A stretch of 12,185 nucleotides of DNA. It comes from JBFIHF01 sp964411125 (GTDB lineage Bacteria; Myxococcota_A; Bradymonadia; Bradymonadales; Bradymonadaceae). How positions within the stretch are numbered: position 1 is the stretch's first letter; the number at the start of each line of letters is the position of its first letter. The notes under the pieces are model-generated. The model made no database searches, had not been told where the DNA came from, and saw nothing but the letters and a program-made list of their open reading frames with translations. The DNA lies in the NCBI GenBank assembly GCA_964411125.1, contig CAYPJU010000123.1:1-12185 (forward strand). The letters run 5' to 3'. The position numbers and the translations under genes were made by a program. Positions 7,464-12,185 of the stretch are shown here, one piece after another.

Positions 7464-7712
7464 CAGTACTCCGGGCGGTCGAACGACGACCTTTGGGCGA
7501 GAGCGTAGGTCAGCAGGGTGGTGCCGTCCACAACGCACGGAAGTCCCCGCCGTGTAGTCATTTCCGTGTGACGACGGCGGCACTCGGGGCGAGAACGCGC
7601 GGCGGACGAAGGCGATTCCGCGCACGTATCGATACCGGGGCCGGCAATGTAGGGCCCTCTTGACCACGGGCGAGCCGTTTCGTATCGTTAGTTTCTGACC
7701 AGAAGGTAACTA
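7464..7712. promoter_or_regulatory. Divergent control region between the sensor kinase and TetR genes
   Basis: This 249-base region must hold promoters for both directions. It contains a perfect 10-base palindrome, GTATCGATAC (7626-7635). The motif CGTATCG occurs both there (7625) and at the TetR promoter (7681). I found a good plus-strand promoter near the TetR end but none I would defend for the kinase direction. Confidence 0.5.
7660..7688 (+). promoter_or_regulatory. Candidate sigma-70-type promoter of the TetR gene
   Basis: TTGACC (7660-7665) and TATCGT (7683-7688) are separated by 17 bases, matching the -35 consensus at five positions and the -10 at four. Transcription would start near 7695, giving a leader of only about 18 bases inside the inverted repeats that follow. 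Confidence 0.5.
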
Positions 7713-7713
7713 A
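7688..7713. promoter_or_regulatory. Candidate TetR operator: two nested inverted repeats over RBS and start codon
   Basis: The outer repeat pairs TTAGTT (7688-7693) with AACTAA (7708-7713). The inner one, TTCTG-AC-CAGAA (7693-7704), is perfect with a 2-base spacer and is offset by 2 bases. The site lies just after the candidate -10, covers the Shine-Dalgarno (GAAGG) and touches the first base of the ATG, a typical place for TetR autorepression. Binding by the adjacent regulator is inferred. Confidence 0.55.
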
Positions 7714-8303
7714 TGGCTAGACCACGCAGCATCAGTGACGAAGAGATCAAGAAGGCCGCCCGCGAAGTCTTCGTGGAGCACGGACCGAGCGCTCCGGTGA
7801 AGCTCGTGGCGGAGAAGCTCGGCGTATCGCACGCCGCGCTGTTCAATCGGGCCGGCTCCAAGGAGCAGTTGATGCTCGACGCCCTCTGCCCGGGGCAACC
7901 GCAGGCCGTGGGGTGGTTGGCCGAGCCCCCGCCTTCTCAGGCAGTAGAACGACGGCTGGTGGAGATACTGGTCGACCTCATGGTGTTCTTTCAGCGGATA
8001 GTCCCCAACCTGGTCGTGCTCAAGGCCGCCGGTCGTTCGATGGACGACTTGCCGGAGGCGGCGGGCCCGCCGCCCCCGGTCGCCCTTCGCGCGGCGCTCG
8101 CGCGATGGTTGGAGGCCGCGGAGCGCGCGGGAAGCCTCCCCTCGCTGCACTGGCGATCGGTCGCGGAGGGGCTGCTCGGCGCCATGGAGGCGCGCTGCTT
8201 CAACGCGTACCTCGGCGGCGCCGTGTTCGCCCCCGGGTCCGACGAAGCGTTCGTGCACGACCTCGTCGACGGACTCCTACGGCGGGAGGAGCCCGTGCCA
8301 TGA
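7713..8303 (+). CDS. TetR/AcrR family transcriptional regulator
   Basis: This 196-residue protein has the length of a typical TetR regulator. The N-terminal DNA-binding domain spans about residues 7-55: helix 1 around EEIKKAAREVFVEHG, then the turn-helix VKLVAEKLGVSHAALFNR, with Ser-His-Ala-Ala-Leu-Phe in the recognition helix, and the KEQLM end of helix 4. The rest is a helical ligand and dimer domain; the PEAAGPPPPVALRAAL stretch (117-132) is a Pro-rich loop between helices. The start has GAAGG 8 bases upstream. The TGA overlaps the A of an ATGA (8300-8303) in frame with the next gene, so the two are probably co-transcribed and the regulator likely controls the downstream oxidoreductase and itself. 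The inducer is unknown. Confidence 0.9.
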   Translation: MARPRSISDEEIKKAAREVFVEHGPSAPVKLVAEKLGVSHAALFNRAGSKEQLMLDALCPGQPQAVGWLAEPPPSQAVERRLVEILVDLMVFFQRIVPNLVVLKAAGRSMDDLPEAAGPPPPVALRAALARWLEAAERAGSLPSLHWRSVAEGLLGAMEARCFNAYLGGAVFAPGSDEAFVHDLVDGLLRREEPVP

Positions 8304-8365
8304 CCTCGGCCCCCGCCCCTTCCAGTTTGCAATCGTCAACCACTGTCTTCACTGGAGATTCATCC

Positions 8366-8995
8366 ATGAAACTGACCATCTTCGGCGGGACGGGAGGCGT
8401 CGGCAGCCGGCTCGTACCGCTGGCTCTCGACGCCGGCCACGACGTCACCGCTTTTGCCCGAAACCCCGACGGCCTGCCCCGACGTGACGAACTCACCGTC
8501 GTCGAGGGCGAGCTCCACGACGCTGCCGCCGTCGCCCGCGCCATCGAAGGCGCGGACGCTGTGCTCAGCACCCTCGGAGCGCGATCGAATACGCCGGACC
8601 AGGTCGAGATTTTCGGGACGGCGATGGAGAACGTCACAGCGGCGATGGAGCAGCACGGCGTCCGCCGATTGGTCGCCATCTCCGGGGCGGGCGTTCTGAC
8701 GCCGGACGACCACGTAACGATGGGCCGCCGCTTCATCGGCTTCCTCTTGAAGCTGATGAGGAAGTACACCGCGCTCGCCAAACAGCGCGAGTACGAGGTC
8801 ATCACCGCGACGGACCTCGATTGGGTGATCGTCCGTCCGCCCCGCATCCTTCCGGGCGAAGCGACCGGAGAGTACCGCGTGCTCCCCGATCGGGTGCCGA
8901 GCCCGAAAATCTCCCAGGGCGACGTCGCCCACTTCATGCTCGCCTGCACCTCCGACGACGAGTGGGTCCGGAAGGCCCCGATCCCCGGGTATTGA
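8366..8995 (+). CDS. NAD(P)-binding atypical short-chain dehydrogenase (NmrA/SDR_a5-like)
   Basis: This 209-residue Rossmann protein has the nucleotide-binding glycine motif GGTGGVG at residues 7-13 right after the first strand (KLTIF), as in NAD(P)H-binding atypical SDRs. ARNPDGL near 31-37 is the second-strand loop that selects NADP(H), DAVLSTLGA is strand 4, and VRRLVAISGAGV is strand 5 with the family's SGAG. The classical YxxxK is replaced by an AKQREYEV segment, and WVIVRPPRI is the next core strand. These features fit the NmrA/flavin-reductase-like group, which reduce or sense NADPH; the substrate cannot be told. The chosen ATG has GGAG 8 bases upstream. An ATG at 8300 that overlaps the TetR stop is in frame and would add 22 Ser/Thr-rich residues before the Rossmann fold; I prefer the later start. 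Confidence 0.85.
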   Translation: MKLTIFGGTGGVGSRLVPLALDAGHDVTAFARNPDGLPRRDELTVVEGELHDAAAVARAIEGADAVLSTLGARSNTPDQVEIFGTAMENVTAAMEQHGVRRLVAISGAGVLTPDDHVTMGRRFIGFLLKLMRKYTALAKQREYEVITATDLDWVIVRPPRILPGEATGEYRVLPDRVPSPKISQGDVAHFMLACTSDDEWVRKAPIPGY

Positions 8996-9025
8996 TGCGA
9001 GGCGGCGGGCTCCGAGGTGGCCCCC

Positions 9026-9168
9026 CGGGCTCGGTCCCGGCGCGAACGACCGGCCTCCGCGACGGGACCGTCGGGCTCCTTCCCCGGCGCGGACGACCGG
9101 CCTCCGCGCCGGGACCGCCGGGCTCCGCCCCGGCGCGGACGACCGGCCTCCGCGCCGGTCGTCGTCGG
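9026..9168. repeat. Three tandem 46-47-base units, each forming a GC hairpin
   Basis: Units begin at 9026, 9072 and 9119 with CGGGCTC and share the core GCGGACGACCGGCCTCCGCG (first unit slightly diverged). In unit 2, arms 9083-9093 and 9103-9113 pair over 11 bases around a 9-base loop (CGACCGGCC). In unit 3, 9130-9139 pairs with 9149-9158 over 10 bases. Unit 1 pairs at 10 of 12 positions with two mismatches. A partial unit head (CGGGCTCC) occurs at 9006. The array lies 30 bases downstream of the oxidoreductase stop, resembling clustered extragenic palindromes or a transcription-blocking element. Confidence 0.75.
9138..9163 (+). terminator. Candidate terminator-like hairpin ending the repeat array
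   Basis: GACGACCGGC (9138-9147) and GCCGGTCGTC (9154-9163) form a perfect 10-base stem with a 6-base loop. It competes with the hairpin of repeat unit 3, because the right-hand flank of that unit departs from the repeat to complete this second stem. No U-tract follows, so it would be an atypical intrinsic terminator or a processing/stability structure for the TetR-oxidoreductase mRNA. Confidence 0.35.
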
Positions 9169-9431
9169 ACAGCCTCGCCACCGGCTCTCGCGGTTAGCAG
9201 ACAGAGCCCCGTACCAACTTAACGAATCCTTGATTTAAAGCGCGCACTGACAACGCATTCGTTTCCAGGCGCTACCGTTGGGCATGCCGCCTTTACCAAC
9301 GAGCGATCATGCCGAAGCGAGAGACGGGACGATACGAGAGCGAGGTGGTGAGTCGACGCGCCCCGGGCTAATCTACGTTTGGAGCGAGAGGTCGTCAGCG
9401 CGCGACGCGATCTCGACATCTGACCGACCCC

Positions 9432-9446
9432 GGAGGTCCGACTTTG
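9432..9446 (+). promoter_or_regulatory. Ribosome binding site deciding a TTG start
   Basis: GGAGG (9432-9436) lies 7 bases before TTG at 9444-9446. No ATG or GTG in this frame nearby has a comparable site, and the protein sequence looks coding from the codon after TTG. Confidence 0.65.
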
Positions 9447-10943
9447 GCTACGAGCGATTGGTGCGAGGTCCTTGGGATCGCGACTCCCGACCTTGCCGCC
9501 GTGAAAGACCATGGGGAGGCCAACAACTACTCGCTGCTGATCGTGGCACTGTTGGAGCGCGGGGAGCCGATGACGTTGGCCGAGGCCGCCCTACGATTCG
9601 AGGAGGTTGGGATCGCCGAGTACGACCGTGCGCTCCGGTCCCTGCAACGCTGTAAACCAGGGCGCGCGCCGATCTACCGGGACGGCGACCACTACGCGCT
9701 GGACCCCCATGACGACGAGGTTGGCCTCTGGCTCTTTCGTCTCGGCCTCCAGCCCCCTCGTTCGCCGGGGCTGCGGCTGGTCCGGCCCGAGCCCCCGGCG
9801 CTCCCCGGAGAGGACACGCCCCTCTCGGTTGGTGAACTCGACGAGGCGTGGAGCGACGCCAGCCTGTACAGTTGGTCTGCCCAGCGACTCGTGATGGCCG
9901 TTCTCGACGCCCACGACGGACAGGCGATGTCACCGGGCGAGGTGGTCCGCTTCGTCGCCGCTCGGACCCGGATGCACCCGCTGCGCGGCGACTTCAAAAA
10001 CTTCGAGCGGAAGGGAAGCCCCATTTCGGTGCAGGACGACGGGCGCTGGTCCATCGCGGTCGGCGCCGAAGATGCAGTCCTCGGAATGCGGAGGGCGGTC
10101 AGAGCCCGCGTCGAAACGGCTCGGCGACATGCTGCGATGAGACCCGATCCAGCGGTCACGGCTGCGCGAATCAAAGAAGCGGAGCGGCGCCGTGCCGACC
10201 ACGCCCGACAGCTCGCCGCCATGACTCGCGTGCTTCTGGTGGGCTTCCCGGCGAAGGAACCGAGAGCGGTCGCGTCGTTGGACGTGGGCGAGCGCACCGT
10301 TCGCACATTCGTCGACGACGAACTCGATGAGCTTCGCGACCGTGTGGTCACCTACGACATCGTCGGCGCCGAAGACGTCCGCGCGCTCCTCCGCGCCCTC
10401 GGAATCGAGGCCGATGACATGCGCCTCGCCGAGCTGGGCCCGCCGCAAAAGACGAAGACGCTCAACAAACGCGGCAAGACCCTCAAGATCACGACGGAGC
10501 TGCTCGTGAAGGGGTCGTGCGGCATCAGCCGACCGTTTGGAGACCCGAAGAAGATGAGCGGGTACCTCGAAAGAGGCGAGCTGACGAAACTTCGGCGCCG
10601 CCTGGAGGCCGACGCGAAATCGCTCTTCGCCCTCTACGAGTACGGTCGTATCCACGGGACCGTGCGCTTGCGATGGGGTTTTCTCGACGAGCCCATCCCC
10701 GCTCCCTGGGTCCACCGCGACGAGAAAACGATTTACCACCTCAAAAGGGAGGCACTCGAACGCGGCGTCCTGCTCGAGGTCGTGATCGGAAACGCCCCCG
10801 GCTGGAATGACCCCTGGTCGCGCTCCCAGCGCGTGTGGGTGGAGAGGGAGCGGTCCGGCTGGGGCACCTGGCTCGTCGACGAGGCTGGCTACCTCATCGA
10901 GGAAGCCGACGTTCAACGGGCGAGGCTGCTCCCTCCGGGCTGA
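9444..10943 (+). CDS. Large hypothetical protein with two winged-helix-like segments
   Basis: This 499-residue cytoplasmic protein has no signal peptide or membrane segment, and I do not recognise its family. Residues about 28-90 (YSLLIVALLERG, MTLAEAALRFEEVG, then a wing around PIYRDGDHYAL) look like a winged helix-turn-helix. Residues about 143-206 (SAQRLVMAVLDAHDGQAMSPGEVV, then an FERKGSPISVQDDGRWSI wing) look like a second one, resembling HARE-type domains. Residues 220-258 form an Arg/Ala-rich helix. Residues 262-330 alternate strands and helices (VLLVGF, VASLDVGERTVRTF, RVVTYDIVG) in a way that recalls RNase H-like folds, without a complete catalytic set that I can identify. Residues 332-375 are a Lys-rich stretch, LGPPQKTKTLNKRGKTLKI then SRPFGDPKK. 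The C-terminus (425-497) looks like a small beta barrel. A nucleic-acid role is inference. TTG start with GGAGG upstream. Confidence 0.75.
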   Translation: MATSDWCEVLGIATPDLAAVKDHGEANNYSLLIVALLERGEPMTLAEAALRFEEVGIAEYDRALRSLQRCKPGRAPIYRDGDHYALDPHDDEVGLWLFRLGLQPPRSPGLRLVRPEPPALPGEDTPLSVGELDEAWSDASLYSWSAQRLVMAVLDAHDGQAMSPGEVVRFVAARTRMHPLRGDFKNFERKGSPISVQDDGRWSIAVGAEDAVLGMRRAVRARVETARRHAAMRPDPAVTAARIKEAERRRADHARQLAAMTRVLLVGFPAKEPRAVASLDVGERTVRTFVDDELDELRDRVVTYDIVGAEDVRALLRALGIEADDMRLAELGPPQKTKTLNKRGKTLKITTELLVKGSCGISRPFGDPKKMSGYLERGELTKLRRRLEADAKSLFALYEYGRIHGTVRLRWGFLDEPIPAPWVHRDEKTIYHLKREALERGVLLEVVIGNAPGWNDPWSRSQRVWVERERSGWGTWLVDEAGYLIEEADVQRARLLPPG

Positions 10944-10954
10944 CGACGTGCGCT

Positions 10955-10966
10955 TGTCGCGCGACA
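10955..10966. repeat. Perfect 12-base palindrome after the 499-residue gene
   Basis: TGTCGCGCGACA lies 11 bases after the stop codon at 10943. It is a perfect palindrome with no spacer and could be a protein-binding site or chance in GC-rich DNA. Confidence 0.35.
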
Positions 10967-10970
10967 CTCG

Positions 10971-11014
10971 AACGGGCGAAGGTCAGGCCGACGACGGCGT
11001 CGCTCGCGCCCGTT
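10971..11014. terminator. Possible bidirectional terminator between convergent genes
   Basis: AACGGGCG (10971-10978) pairs with CGCCCGTT (11007-11014) around a 28-base loop that itself contains GCCG-ACGA-CGGC. The structure sits between two convergent genes, where a shared terminator would be expected. It lacks a clear U-tract in either direction, so the call is tentative. Confidence 0.25.
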
Positions 11015-11050
11015 TCGGCGGGTCGCGGCCCGCGCACCGGCGACCGGGCG

Positions 11051-11320
11051 CTACCTCGGGAAGGAGACGCTCAGCCTCCCCGCCCCGAGTTCCGGAAACG
11101 CCTCCTGGAAGGCTGCGAACACGTCGTCCACGACGGCGTACTGCGGCGCTTTCCGGATTCGAAACGTCACGACCAGCAACTGTTCTTCCCCTTCCGAACG
11201 GCCAATCTTCGTGCGGATCGTTCTGGCGTTACCGGTCAGCGCTCGGGCGGCCCTCCGAGCGCCCTCTCTGACAGCCGGGGTCGGTTCTTCGTCCAGACTC
11301 ATCTTCACCACAACCTTCAT
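11051..11320 (-). CDS. Small conserved-looking hypothetical protein (89 aa)
   Basis: The start ATG at 11320 has AAGGG 5 bases upstream. The frame is open further upstream to 11488, but that part overlaps the divergent AbiEi-like gene and looks non-coding. The protein begins with a strand (MKVVVKMSL), then DEEPTPAVREGARRAARAL as a helix, a central strand EEQLLVVTFRI with a KAPQY turn, a second helix VVDDVFAAFQEAFPEL and a final strand RLSVSFP. This is a compact alpha/beta fold of about the size of small dimeric ferredoxin-like domains; I recognise no family and assign no function. Third positions are GC-biased and the residue pattern is clearly protein-like. It converges with the 499-residue gene and diverges from the AbiEi-like gene, with 57 bases between starts. 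Confidence 0.7.
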   Translation of the reverse strand: MKVVVKMSLDEEPTPAVREGARRAARALTGNARTIRTKIGRSEGEEQLLVVTFRIRKAPQYAVVDDVFAAFQEAFPELGAGRLSVSFPR

Positions 11321-11377
11321 CGTGCCCTTCGTGTAGTCGAGTAGAACGGGGCTTTCTGACCTGGTGCCAACCACCGA

Positions 11378-12185
11378 GTGTACGGAGCCGCTCGGCCGGA
11401 CGAAACCTGTTCGTTCGCGTGGACCGCCGCGCTCCGTCCCAGGGTGCGCGAGGTGATAGTGGAGCGCGGCGCCAGCTACGCCGACCACACAGGCAACACC
11501 CGCGTGGTGCTCGACGAACCGGGGCTCTTCATCCTCACGACGGGTGCCGACTCGAATCCCTGGCCGGACAAGCGGAAGCTCTCGCTTCGCGGGCTAAAGG
11601 CGGGGCGTGTTGTTCGAGCGCTCGCCGTGAGGCGCCCCCCGCTGGGTGTTCGCGAGCTCGCCGACCTGGCCGACACCGATCCGGGCTACGTCTCGAGGCT
11701 ACTCCGGATGCTCGACAGCGAGGCCATCGTCGAGCGGACCGCGCGCGGTCGTCTGGAGAGCGTCGACTGGCGGCGGCTGCTCGTCCAGTGGTCCGAGGAT
11801 GCCCCGCTCGAAGGTCGGGCGGAGACCACCACGTGGCTCGCTCCTCGTGGCTTGAAGAGCGTGCTCGACCAACTTGGCTCCGTGGCGTTCCCCTACCTCC
11901 TCACGGGCAGCGCCGCAGCCTCTCGGGTCGCTCCCGTCGCCCCGACGCGCCTGCTCTCGGTCTACGTCGATGACCCGAGCCGCGCCGGAGAGGCCCTTGG
12001 GCTGCGACGCGCCGACGCGGGCGCGAATGTCATCCTCTTGCAGCCCGAGGACGACGCCATCTATCAGCGGGCCACCGAGGTCGAAGGGCTGAGGCAGGCG
12101 TCTCTGCCATTGATCGCCGCGGACCTTCTGACCGGTCCTGGGCGCTCACCCGCAGAAGCCGAGGCCCTGATGGACTGGATGGAGA
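11378..12185 (+). CDS. Winged-helix regulator of the AbiEi (type IV antitoxin) kind, cut by right edge
   Basis: The frame is open from a TGA at 11357 to the window end, giving at least 269 residues from GTG 11378. No ribosome binding site settles the start; GTG 11444 or 11453 are alternatives. Residues about 22-58 contain VIVERGASYADHTGNTRVVL and a LFILTTGAD strand. Residues 76-133 form a winged helix-turn-helix (VVRALAVRRPPLGVRELADL, then YVSRLLRMLDSEAIVER and an RGRLESVDW wing). The C-terminal half has an RLLSVYVDD strand, LGLRRADAGANVILLQPEDD and, at 245-269, LIAADLLTGPGRSPAEAEAL-MDWM. That tail and layout match proteins annotated as AbiEi-family antitoxins, which repress their operon and counter an AbiEii nucleotidyltransferase toxin. 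A toxin gene would lie just beyond the right edge and is not seen here; without it this may be a stand-alone regulator. Confidence 0.7.
   Translation, partial: MYGAARPDETCSFAWTAALRPRVREVIVERGASYADHTGNTRVVLDEPGLFILTTGADSNPWPDKRKLSLRGLKAGRVVRALAVRRPPLGVRELADLADTDPGYVSRLLRMLDSEAIVERTARGRLESVDWRRLLVQWSEDAPLEGRAETTTWLAPRGLKSVLDQLGSVAFPYLLTGSAAASRVAPVAPTRLLSVYVDDPSRAGEALGLRRADAGANVILLQPEDDAIYQRATEVEGLRQASLPLIAADLLTGPGRSPAEAEALMDWME

Larger units (their letters stand above)
8996..9443. other. 448-base intergenic region with hairpin repeats and leader of the next gene
   Basis: The first part (to about 9168) is an extremely GC-rich tandem array of hairpin units, listed separately. The second part (9190-9290) is clearly AT-richer (TTAACG, TTGATTTAAAG), which is where a promoter for the next gene would be expected; CTGACA at 9247-9252 is a weak -35 candidate without a good -10. 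GGAGG at 9432-9436 is the ribosome binding site of the following TTG start. The open frames across the repeat array are low-complexity Pro/Arg/Ala peptides and are not genes. Confidence 0.6.

Noticed and set aside
4698..7667. Longer kinase starting at 7667
   Set aside because: The added 68 residues are Arg/Pro-rich and occupy the divergent promoter region; the ATG at 7463 has a ribosome binding site and gives an ETR1-like N-terminus.
9026..9168. CRISPR array
   Set aside because: The units are contiguous with no variable spacers and are GC-rich hairpins along their whole length.
8360..9181. Minus-strand open frame covering the oxidoreductase and repeat array
   Set aside because: The Rossmann GGTGGVG protein on the plus strand is clear; the antisense product is repetitive Arg/Ala/Pro sequence.
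9930..10967. 345-codon minus-strand open frame antisense to the 499-residue gene
   Set aside because: The plus-strand frame has a good ribosome binding site and domain-like sequence; the antisense frame mirrors its codon bias.

Overview
The window is high-GC bacterial chromosome with dense genes, short intergenic gaps and strongly GC-biased third codon positions. The large lipoprotein with an Asp/Pro-rich linker directly after its lipid-anchored Cys, together with a large hybrid sensor kinase, fits a myxobacterium-like (Myxococcota/Deltaproteobacteria) genome. That assignment is inference from style; no rRNA or marker gene is present. I see no tRNA, rRNA, CRISPR array, transposase or integrase.

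Left part (1-2370): the C-terminal part of an SPFH/band-7 (flotillin-like) protein runs in from the left edge on the plus strand. It converges with a minus-strand three-helix ion channel carrying a non-canonical TLGTGDY filter. A possible small gene (2087-2326, minus) lies upstream of the channel.

Middle (2369-7463, minus strand): three genes lie head to tail with gaps of 42 and 31 bases and probably form one transcript. First is a 921-residue hybrid histidine kinase whose membrane domain has every ethylene/copper-binding residue of plant ETR1 at the same spacing. Second is a fusion of a thioredoxin-type arsenate reductase (ArsC) to an AAC(6')-like GNAT acetyltransferase. Third is a PPC-like surface lipoprotein with an unrecognised Cys-rich C-terminal domain. 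The run looks like a sensing and detoxification module with an envelope component, but the link between the genes rests on position only.

Right part (7464-12185): divergent from the kinase is a TetR regulator whose start codon and ribosome binding site lie inside two nested inverted repeats, suggesting autoregulation. It is followed by a NAD(P)-binding atypical SDR. Three GC-rich hairpin-forming tandem units of 46-47 bases follow that gene. Then come a 499-residue protein with two winged-helix-like segments and no recognised family (TTG start), a convergent 89-residue conserved-looking small protein, and, divergent from it, an AbiEi-type winged-helix antitoxin/regulator cut off by the right edge.

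The most notable items are the ETR1-like sensor kinase, the ArsC-acetyltransferase fusion beside it, and the hairpin repeat cluster.
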